From: an uncultured Bacteroidales bacterium
GTDB taxonomy: Bacteria; Bacteroidota; Bacteroidia; Bacteroidales; UBA932
Reading direction: 5' to 3'
DNA: 8,998 nt
Assembly (NCBI GenBank): GCA_934667175.1
Contig: CAKULN010000082.1
Span: forward strand, 1-8,998
A program made the translations under genes and the position numbers. The notes beneath the pieces were generated by a model, which ran no database searches, was not told the DNA's origin, and saw only the letters and a program-made list of their open reading frames with translations. This document shows positions 1 to 5,352 of the stretch, piece by piece; position 1 is the first letter of the stretch, and each line of letters opens with the position of its first letter.

Positions 1-26
1 TCCGGCCGCTGCCGTGGTTGACCGCT

Positions 27-43
27 GCGCCCGCCGAAGCGCC
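27..43 (+). repeat. Degenerate palindromic element
   Basis: The stretch GCGCCCGCCGAAGCGCC resembles the GAGCCTGTCGAAGCGCC core of the element at 56-84 (shared pattern GCCYGYCGAAGCGCC). It is probably a decayed, GC-richer relative of the same element, arranged in tandem with it. The same sequence is present in copy 2 at 7028-7044. Confidence 0.4.
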
Positions 44-55
44 GCTGCCTATCCT

Positions 56-84
56 CCGGTCGCTGAGCCTGTCGAAGCGCCCGG
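56..84 (+). repeat. REP-like palindromic element (CGCT/AGCG type)
   Basis: The arms CCGGtCGCT (56-64) and AGCGcCCGG (76-84) pair over 8 bp with one T/C mismatch and enclose the 11-base loop GAGCCTGTCGA (65-75). The same loop with other stems occurs at 4654-4680, 4719-4742 (inverted), 5440-5462 and 7057-7085. The retained loop and matched arms suggest a dispersed REP-type element that folds as single-stranded DNA or RNA. Confidence 0.75.
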
Positions 85-99
85 AAATCCAAAGATAAT

Positions 100-165
100 G
101 AATATTTCCGTCAAATCCGCATGCAAAACGTATGTCGGAGAGAATCCGACGTCCATTGAATATTC
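100..165 (+). other. Structured leader segment conserved in both copies
   Basis: GAATATT (100-106) can pair with AATATTC (159-165), enclosing a 6-bp hairpin GTCGGA-GAGAA-TCCGAC (134-150). A further small hairpin ACCTC-agaaaa-GAGGT lies at 193-208. In the second copy (offset 7001) none of the five substitutions falls in these stems. It could be a 5' untranslated structure or a small RNA. No named RNA family was recognised, and no promoter that would transcribe it was identified. Confidence 0.35.
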
Positions 166-207
166 CCCTGTGGGTGTGTGGAAAGCTGCCCGACCTCAGA
201 AAAGAGG

Positions 208-227
208 TGTCACTCCTAGTAATAAAT
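208..227 (+). repeat. Left inverted repeat of candidate invertible segment
   Basis: The sequence TGTCACTCCTAGTAATAAAT matches the reverse complement of 343-362 at 17 of 20 positions, and the three differences are all transitions. The 7-base core CTCCTAG (213-219) is identical in both repeats and is flanked by inverted half-sites TGTCA and TAATA. Inverted half-sites around a short asymmetric core are the usual layout of a site-specific recombinase crossover site. Confidence 0.7.
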
Positions 228-237
228 ATGCTCAGAA

Positions 238-253
238 ACCCCCACGAGGGGGT
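238..253 (-). terminator. Terminator-like hairpin inside the invertible segment
   Basis: A six-base-pair stem ACCCCC / GGGGGT encloses a 4-base loop. Read on the minus strand it is followed by TTTCTGAG, and it lies just downstream of the minus-strand promoter at 271-302. It could stop the outward transcript in the present orientation. The T-run is short, so it may instead be a leader hairpin after inversion. Confidence 0.4.
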
Positions 254-270
254 ACTCCATAACACAACGA

Positions 271-302
271 CAAATATATGGGTTTAATTTTTCATAAACA
301 AG
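271..302 (-). promoter_or_regulatory. Bacteroidota-type promoter pointing leftward
   Basis: On the minus strand, TATATTTG (278-271) matches the Bacteroidota -7 consensus TAnnTTTG at every defined base. CTTG (302-299), a three-of-four match to the -33 TTTG box, lies 20 bases upstream. This is the best promoter match in the leader, yet it faces away from the lipoprotein gene. Confidence 0.55.
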
Positions 303-342
303 GTTTTTCGTGAAGAAATCGTCGAAAAACGGGCAAAAAAGC

Positions 343-362
343 ATTTGTCACTAGGAGTAACA
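343..362 (-). repeat. Right inverted repeat of candidate invertible segment
   Basis: Read on the minus strand this is TGTTACTCCTAGTGACAAAT, the partner of 208-227. Its core CTCCTAG is identical to the left one and is flanked by half-sites TGTTA and TGACA. The TTTG at 344-347, a possible -33 box for the plus-strand gene, lies inside this repeat and would become TTTA if the segment inverted. Confidence 0.7.
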
Positions 363-374
363 TGTTTAACTTTT
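344..374 (+). promoter_or_regulatory. Possible weaker plus-strand promoter of the large lipoprotein
   Basis: TTTG (344-347) and TAACTTTT (367-374) are 19 bases apart, the right geometry for a Bacteroidota promoter. The -7 box lacks the final G of TAnnTTTG. The transcript would start only about 15 bases before the ATG at 395. It may give basal expression when the invertible promoter faces away. Confidence 0.4.
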
Positions 375-394
375 TTTATTAACAATTATCCTTT

Positions 395-3300
395 ATGAAA
401 AAATTTTTTAGATTGGTTTCGATGTTAGCCGTAGTCGGCCTAACATTCGCGTACACCAGCTGTACGGACTACTCTGAGGACATCGACAAGAACTCGGAAG
501 AGATCGAGTCCCTGGGTGGCAGGCTGGCGACGGCCGAGCAGCAGATCGTATCCTTGAAGACGGATGTGACGAGCCTGCAGACTGCCAAGGCTGAGGCGGA
601 GAAGGCGATAGCCGCTCTTCAGACCTCGCTCACGGCTCTTCAGACGAAGCACGATGCAGACGTGAAGAAACTTGCCGAGGACTACGCCAAGGCAGACGAT
701 GCGTTGAAGGCTGAGATCCAGAAGAAGATCGATGAGGCAAACACTGCTCACGAGAAGGACGTTGAGGATGTCAAGAAGCTCATCACCGCCCTCCAGACAA
801 AGGTGACAAACCTTGAGACCGAGGTCGGCAAGATCAACGAGACGATCAAGACCCTCGCCACCAAGGAGTATGTAGATGGCACCTTCGCCACAAAGAACGC
901 TTTGACCGCTGCTGAGGAGAAGATCGGTGCTCTCCGCACAGATCTCACCGCAGCCGGGGACAAAATCACCGCACTTGAGGGCAAGTACGACGAGGATGTT
1001 AAGATCTCGGAGATCCTTAACAGAATTGATGCTGCTAAGAAGGCCGCTCATGTAGCTGACTCCCTCGCAAAGAAGTCTCTTGGAGATGTTGACGCTCTCA
1101 AGACTGCTCTCGGTGTTTATGCTAAGAAGGGTGCTCTTGAGGCTAAGATCGCCCTCCTTGACAAGGCTGACTCAACCCTCAAGGCCGAACTCGCAACCAA
1201 GTTCAACAGCGCTGACTTCCAGACGACATTCGATAATGCCCTTAAGACGGCCATCGCGGCTGATGGAATCGTGGGAGTGGAGATCGCAAAGCAGATCACC
1301 GCTGCCAAGACTGAACTCGAAGGCGAGCTCACAGCTCTTCAGACCTACGTTGACAGCAAGTTCGCTCGTCTTTTCGCCATTTCCAATGAGCTTAGAAGCC
1401 TAGTCTTCATCCCTAATCTCTATGTTGATGGTGTTGAGGCTACTGAGTACACCTACGCTACTTATCTTCCAAAAACGACTCCTACGAAGAAAGACAAGGT
1501 TGTGGATCCTACTTTCCCTGACCAGAATAATCAAGGACAATTCATCTCTGTAGAGTGCCAACTGTTGGATAAGCAGTGGTGGGATTATGCCGATGTGACT
1601 GAATCGAAGAGAGAGTACATCGACCCAACCTATACCATCAGCTACCAGATGAACCCTTCTAACGCTAAAGTTAATGCTGAGGACATCCAATTTGTATCTG
1701 ATGATAAGGAATTCATCAAGACAAGAGCAAGCAAGTCTGCTCCTGAGGCAAGCCTTGTAAGCGCAACTGACGGTGTGCTTAAGGTTGGCTTGAAAGCCAG
1801 TGGTAAGGACATCGCAGCGGGTAGTACAACAGGTCACAGTTTGATTTCTGTTCTTGCTCTTCAGGCTAAAGTAAGAGGAAGCGAAAAGGGTGACACCACC
1901 ATCACTTCAGACTATGCTGCTCTTTATGGCTCCAAGTTGGAGTTCCTCGCTATCGCTTTTGCTGATAAGAACTACAAGGGTGAGGTATGTGGCGCTGCTA
2001 ACACGAATCCAAATCATCTTTGGAATACCGCAAAGAAAGCTTTGCAGAATGTTCCTTCTTGTCAGGTTGCTTACAATGGGACACTTGATCTTAACAAGAT
2101 CGTAAGAACCATCATCAAGACCAACTCATTGACTGATGCGAGAAAAGCTGCTGACCACACTGTCTATGAGGAGTACATCAAGAAGGCTGGTGTTGAGACT
2201 GATTTCGACATCAAGTATGATTTTGAGCTTGTTGACTATATTGCAGGCCTCAACGAGACTTCTGAAAGCCAGCATGCTTATTTGGAGAAGGGCGTGTTCA
2301 TCCCTTGTGGTACCACCGAGGGTGTGCGCAACAACAAAACTGACATTACCTCTGTCGGAAGACGTCCTCTCGTTCGTGTGACTGTTCTTGACGAAAGGAA
2401 CAACAAAGTCATTCTAGTTGGTTTCATCAAGATTGAGATAGTTAAGACCACTGGCTACAGGGAGACTGAAAAGTTCACTGATTGGACTGTTGACTTTGGA
2501 TGTGCTAACCAGGTGAAGACAACTACTTGGTCACAGATGGTTGACAAAGTAATCAAGGAAACTGAATATACCAAAGAAGAGTTCTGCAAGATGTACGAAC
2601 TCCACAAGGATGCTAATAATGAAGCTGTTCAGTACGTATTTGATGGTACGAACTTCGAAGTAGCTAATGCTGCTGAAGTACGTGGCGTTGTAACTGAAAT
2701 TACAGACGCAGTTCCTGGAACAACTACGGATGTTCTAAGGTGGACCCTTGACCCTAGGTCAATGTCTCTCATCTATCAGGGTGCAACTGATCATTCAGCT
2801 TACGTTTGGGTACGTTACGTTTACAAGGGTACTACCCCTACCTCTATCTATGAGGGTATCTATGTAAGACTTGATGTTACTGTTCGCAAGCCAGCTGCTA
2901 CTGTTGGTGTTAAGCTTGACGAGTACTGGTTCAAGAATCAGGAGAACGCTAAGATCAATGTCCGCGCTCCTCACACTGTTAAGCCTTGGGCGAACATTAA
3001 TGCAACTTACGCATGGGTTACTGACACAAAGCAGGTATGGGAAGGCAACGCTCCTAAGTTCACCGCTAAGGCTGGAGATGCCTATGCTAAATATGATCCT
3101 GCCAATTACAATGTGAAGTACTACTTCGCTCCTGTTCAGCCTAAAGTCGGTAACTATCAGCTTTATGCTGCTTCCGCAGAAGACGTTAAATTTGTCAATA
3201 GGTCTAAGACGATTGTAGACAAGTTTGATACGAAGAAGAACTTCAATGTCGAGATTAATGCTGCTACCGGAGTCATCACAACCAAGGAGGGCGAACTTGC

Positions 3301-4180
3301 AGCTAGGTCTAATGATGGAATTTACGAAAATGCACATCTGCTTTGTGAGGTTGGTGGAACCGTTTATGAAATTGCTTGTCTTGATCAGACTTCGGGTGCG
3401 GTTACTTATAAGCATAATCTTGTTTCCGAAGCTATCCTTAATTTGACAAAGTCTGATCCTGCTAATAAGTATGAGGATTCTAAGCTCTATGCTAACATCG
3501 GCATGGCTTATTACTCCGGTTGTGATGTGGTTATGCCAGTTGACGGTGAGATCAATCCTTATTACTTCCTGAGACCTATCAACGTTGATCCTGTTAAGGG
3601 TAAGTACTATGTAGATCTTGCTGACTACTACAAACCAGAATCCAACATTGACGTTCTTGACCTTCTTACGTTCAGTGATTTCAGAGCAGAGAAGTTCTTG
3701 AAGGCAGCTGATGACTTCAGCAACCTTTGGTACTTTGCTTACTACAACATTAATAGTGTTAAGGTTGACATTGATAATGTGACCACCAACTTGAATGAGT
3801 CTGATCCTTCTAATTTTGTAAAACTTGCTACCAAAACTGAGAGAATAATGCTGTCACACTGCTTTGGCAATCATACTGATGTCAAGGAGCCTGAGTTGAA
3901 GGTTGTGAGTGGTTGGTATGAGAATGCTAATGGTTATCAATATCGTCCATCGAAAGAAGCTGCCGCTACTGAGACTGTTGACACTCACTTCGCTGAGTGC
4001 GAGCCTCTTGTTTGGGACGAAACTCATTACCAGACTCTCGTAAGCAAGTTCGGCTTCATCCGCTACCACAACAACAAGTCAACTGTTAGCAAGGACTTCA
4101 AGCTTCGCATTCCTATCGCTATTGGCTACGATTGGGGAACAATTACCACAACTGTTGAAGTTGATGTTAAAGCTCTTTAA
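395..4180 (+). CDS. Large coiled-coil lipoprotein, probably surface-exposed
   Basis: A 1261-residue protein of unknown function. Residues 1-22 form a lipoprotein signal peptide (charged MKKFFR, hydrophobic LAVVGLTFA) ending at Cys23 in YTSC-TD. Tyr at -3 is unusual for a lipobox, but Bacteroidota tolerate variants. Residues about 26-330 are a long Ala/Lys/Glu-rich coiled coil with recurrent ALQT motifs and a TKEYVDGTFATKNAL stretch like those in trimeric fibre stalks. A segment LRSLVFIPNLYVDGVEA (333-349) starts the globular part, which is rich in Tyr, Thr and Val and probably beta-structured to the end. There are few Cys and no catalytic motif I can name. The likely role is a stalked outer-membrane lipoprotein, perhaps an adhesin or structural surface protein (inference). 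The ATG at 395 is chosen because the signal peptide begins there. Codon use is GC-richer over the coiled coil than in the body. A terminator follows. Confidence 0.9.
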   Translation: MKKFFRLVSMLAVVGLTFAYTSCTDYSEDIDKNSEEIESLGGRLATAEQQIVSLKTDVTSLQTAKAEAEKAIAALQTSLTALQTKHDADVKKLAEDYAKADDALKAEIQKKIDEANTAHEKDVEDVKKLITALQTKVTNLETEVGKINETIKTLATKEYVDGTFATKNALTAAEEKIGALRTDLTAAGDKITALEGKYDEDVKISEILNRIDAAKKAAHVADSLAKKSLGDVDALKTALGVYAKKGALEAKIALLDKADSTLKAELATKFNSADFQTTFDNALKTAIAADGIVGVEIAKQITAAKTELEGELTALQTYVDSKFARLFAISNELRSLVFIPNLYVDGVEATEYTYATYLPKTTPTKKDKVVDPTFPDQNNQGQFISVECQLLDKQWWDYADVTESKREYIDPTYTISYQMNPSNAKVNAEDIQFVSDDKEFIKTRASKSAPEASLVSATDGVLKVGLKASGKDIAAGSTTGHSLISVLALQAKVRGSEKGDTTITSDYAALYGSKLEFLAIAFADKNYKGEVCGAANTNPNHLWNTAKKALQNVPSCQVAYNGTLDLNKIVRTIIKTNSLTDARKAADHTVYEEYIKKAGVETDFDIKYDFELVDYIAGLNETSESQHAYLEKGVFIPCGTTEGVRNNKTDITSVGRRPLVRVTVLDERNNKVILVGFIKIEIVKTTGYRETEKFTDWTVDFGCANQVKTTTWSQMVDKVIKETEYTKEEFCKMYELHKDANNEAVQYVFDGTNFEVANAAEVRGVVTEITDAVPGTTTDVLRWTLDPRSMSLIYQGATDHSAYVWVRYVYKGTTPTSIYEGIYVRLDVTVRKPAATVGVKLDEYWFKNQENAKINVRAPHTVKPWANINATYAWVTDTKQVWEGNAPKFTAKAGDAYAKYDPANYNVKYYFAPVQPKVGNYQLYAASAEDVKFVNRSKTIVDKFDTKKNFNVEINAATGVITTKEGELAARSNDGIYENAHLLCEVGGTVYEIACLDQTSGAVTYKHNLVSEAILNLTKSDPANKYEDSKLYANIGMAYYSGCDVVMPVDGEINPYYFLRPINVDPVKGKYYVDLADYYKPESNIDVLDLLTFSDFRAEKFLKAADDFSNLWYFAYYNINSVKVDIDNVTTNLNESDPSNFVKLATKTERIMLSHCFGNHTDVKEPELKVVSGWYENANGYQYRPSKEAAATETVDTHFAECEPLVWDETHYQTLVSKFGFIRYHNNKSTVSKDFKLRIPIAIGYDWGTITTTVEVDVKAL

Positions 4181-4200
4181 TCACAATATAGATTGAATTT

Positions 4201-4236
4201 GAGGCGCGTCGGAAAAACGATGCGCCTCATTTTGTT
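4201..4236 (+). terminator. Rho-independent terminator after the large lipoprotein
   Basis: GAGGCGCGTCG (4201-4211) pairs with CGATGCGCCTC (4218-4228) over 11 positions, including one G-U pair, around a GAAAAA loop. It is followed by ATTTTGTT. It lies 20 bases after the stop at 4180 and separates the large lipoprotein from the small one downstream. Confidence 0.88.
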
Positions 4237-4256
4237 AGGAATATAAAGGTAAAGAA

Positions 4257-4817
4257 ATGATGACAAAATATTCAAGAATATTCATGATTGCCGCTTGGAC
4301 CATCCTTGCCGTGGTTTTGGCGACTTCTTGCCAGTCACGCAAGTCATCCAAGCAATCGATGTCGGACGAGGAAGCCTATCTGTCATCCCTGACTGCTGTT
4401 GACACTGCTGCCTTGATTGCCAAGGCTGACAGTTGCATTGCCTTGATGGTCGCTGGTCAGATGGATGAGGCTTTGGCGAATGTCGGCTATGTGGAAGACG
4501 CCACATTGAAGCACCTTACTCCCGAAATGGTCGCCCGTACCGCAGTAACTTTCAAATCTCTAGGAGTCCACGGCTTCGAACGTTCAGGTTTTGAGCTTAC
4601 AAACTCAGAACTGAACACGATCAGCTACCGCCTAAAGATCGGTGGCCCTTCATCGGTCCCTGAGCCTGTCGAAGGGACCGTCACCCCAACGGTTGGCGAG
4701 CCTAGTCGAACCACAGACGGCCCTTCGACAAGCTCAGGGACCGCCACCCCGACCACCGGCTTCGCCTTCAACGCCTACCGCATTGACGGCCACTGGTATC
4801 TAACTCTCAAGCAGTAG
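4257..4817 (+). CDS. Small lipoprotein with in-frame palindromic repeat insertion
   Basis: A 186-residue protein I do not recognise. The N-terminus has a signal peptide with a hydrophobic stretch (IFMIAAWTILAVVLA) and a lipobox ending ATSC at Cys26, so a lipid-anchored envelope protein is likely. Residues about 40-125 are an Ala-rich, probably helical domain. A Pro/Ser/Thr-rich insert (about residues 130-165, with PEPVEG and GPSTSSGT) is encoded by two inverted copies of the palindromic element and a degenerate third. The protein then resumes with FNAYRIDGHWYLTLKQ, which reads as the natural continuation of NTISYRLKIGG. The start could be either ATG of the pair at 4257/4260. It has no obvious Shine-Dalgarno site, as is usual in this phylum, and it follows the terminator at 4201-4236, so it probably has its own weak promoter or depends on readthrough. 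Confidence 0.82.
   Translation: MMTKYSRIFMIAAWTILAVVLATSCQSRKSSKQSMSDEEAYLSSLTAVDTAALIAKADSCIALMVAGQMDEALANVGYVEDATLKHLTPEMVARTAVTFKSLGVHGFERSGFELTNSELNTISYRLKIGGPSSVPEPVEGTVTPTVGEPSRTTDGPSTSSGTATPTTGFAFNAYRIDGHWYLTLKQ
4654..4743. repeat. Inverted pair of REP-like elements inside the coding region
   Basis: The 23 bases at 4654-4676 match the reverse complement of 4721-4743 at 22 positions. The first element is itself a perfect 8-bp hairpin, CGGTCCCT / AGGGACCG, with the 11-base loop GAGCCTGTCGA (4662-4672). The second is inverted, with loop GAGCTTGTCGA on the minus strand. The 44-base spacer holds a degenerate third copy (GAGCCTAGTCGAAC, 4698-4711). All are read through in frame by the small lipoprotein gene. 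Confidence 0.85.
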
Positions 4818-5108
4818 AGCCCACGTTTCCCGTTTGCGAACCACAGCCGCAAAGGCTGCTTCTGAAATGGGAGTAAAGCATTTCGCAGGGTCGACCTTGG
4901 TTTTAAAGTAGGGGCAGCCCTGCGATGATGCTTATAATGATGTCCATGGCACATCGCACAGCCAAGTTTTGTGTTTCCTCGGATTCTATGCTTGCTGTGT
5001 CTGTCGAAGCGACCGATCTTTTGGTAGTTATCTCCCTATTATTGATTTCCTATAGCCATGCAGCGAGTACTCATTCGTTGCCGGAGGGAATGGACGACCT
5101 TCTATGCC
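4818..5108. other. Degenerate intergenic sequence
   Basis: No convincing gene is present. An 8-bp inverted repeat TCGCAGGG / CCCTGCGA (4883-4890 and 4918-4925) and a small CAGCC-GCAAA-GGCTG hairpin (4844-4858) are visible. CTGTCGAAGCGACC at 5001-5014 resembles half of the dispersed palindromic element. An open frame 4925-5263 crosses this area and joins in frame to the ATPase fragment at 5109, but its N-terminal half looks like unselected sequence. Confidence 0.5.
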
Positions 5109-5225
5109 TCACGTTTGCCTTTTGGGACAATGATGTGGCTGATAATGTTATATATCAGAAACTTCTGAGGGATAAATTGTCGTCTGATCTCGGATACGTG
5201 TACGAAAATGTTGTTGCTCAGATGC
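5109..5225 (+). pseudogene. Internal fragment of AAA_14/DUF4143-type ATPase gene
   Basis: These 117 bases match 8382-8498 at 116 positions (one difference, at 5114). They correspond to about residues 321-359 of the intact ATPase (AFWDNDVADNVIYQKLL onward). The reading frame is kept, but both flanks are unrelated: there is no Walker A or B region and no nuclease-like C-terminus. After 5225 the frame runs only to a stop at 5261-5263. The near identity implies a recent duplication or a gene-conversion event rather than long decay. Confidence 0.9.
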
Positions 5226-5241
5226 AAAACTTCAGGTTCGA

Positions 5242-5288
5242 CCGCTTCTTCCAAGGAAGATAGCGGTGCTATCTGACTGAAGAAGCGG
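5242..5288. other. Nested hairpin between convergent gene ends
   Basis: An outer 10-bp stem CCGCTTCTTC / GAAGAAGCGG (5242-5251 and 5279-5288) encloses an inner hairpin AGATAGC-GGT-GCTATCT (5258-5274). It lies 65 bases beyond the 3' end of the minus-strand ATPase gene. It could slow or end transcription, but neither strand has a T-run directly after the stem (a run of seven T starts 13 bases later on the plus strand), so it is not a standard intrinsic terminator. Confidence 0.5.
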
Positions 5289-5352
5289 GAAGAAGATGAA
5301 GATTTTTTTCACCTCAAAGAACATTTCAGACAAATCAAAACAGCTTCTTAAT

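Larger units (their letters stand above)
1..214 (+). repeat. Leader repeat block, copy 1
   Basis: This 214-bp block recurs without gaps at 7002-7215. I count five substitutions (at 78, 116, 181, 184 and 189 of this copy), all transitions except the one at 116. It starts at the window edge, so its true left end is unknown here; in the other copy the similarity begins 41 bp upstream of the divergent ATPase gene. The first 84 bases are GC-rich and contain palindromic elements, and the rest can fold into several hairpins. In both copies a signal-peptide start of the same lipoprotein family follows, so this looks like a family-specific upstream region. An open frame across 14-262 shows no protein-like features and I do not consider it a gene. 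Confidence 0.93.
228..342. promoter_or_regulatory. Candidate invertible promoter segment (phase switch)
   Basis: This 115-bp spacer lies between the two inverted repeats. It holds a minus-strand promoter and a terminator-like hairpin, and it is absent from the second leader copy. In the present orientation the promoter points away from the lipoprotein gene at 395. If the segment inverted, the -7 box would move to about 292-299 on the plus strand and give a leader of roughly 90 nt to the lipoprotein start. Invertible promoters that control surface molecules are well established in Bacteroides (capsular polysaccharide loci). The recombinase is not in this window. The layout is seen in sequence; actual inversion is inferred. 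Confidence 0.55.

Noticed and set aside
14..262. 82-codon open frame across the leader
   Set aside because: It runs through the palindromes, the leader hairpins and the left inverted repeat. The equivalent frame is not kept as a gene in the second copy.
440..1051. Long minus-strand open frame under the coiled coil of the large lipoprotein
   Set aside because: It is antisense to a clear coding region. Its Leu-rich composition follows from the repetitive Ala/Lys/Glu codons of the sense strand, and it has no family features.
4904..4924. Weak resemblance of TTAAAG...GGG...CCCTGC at about 4906-4923 to about 8944-8962
   Set aside because: The match needs a gap and two substitutions in a short span and has no consistent placement relative to the ATPase genes.
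4925..5263. 112-codon frame that could be a small protein
   Set aside because: Its second half is a piece of the ATPase gene caught in frame and the first half lacks any protein-like signal, so I describe only the fragment.
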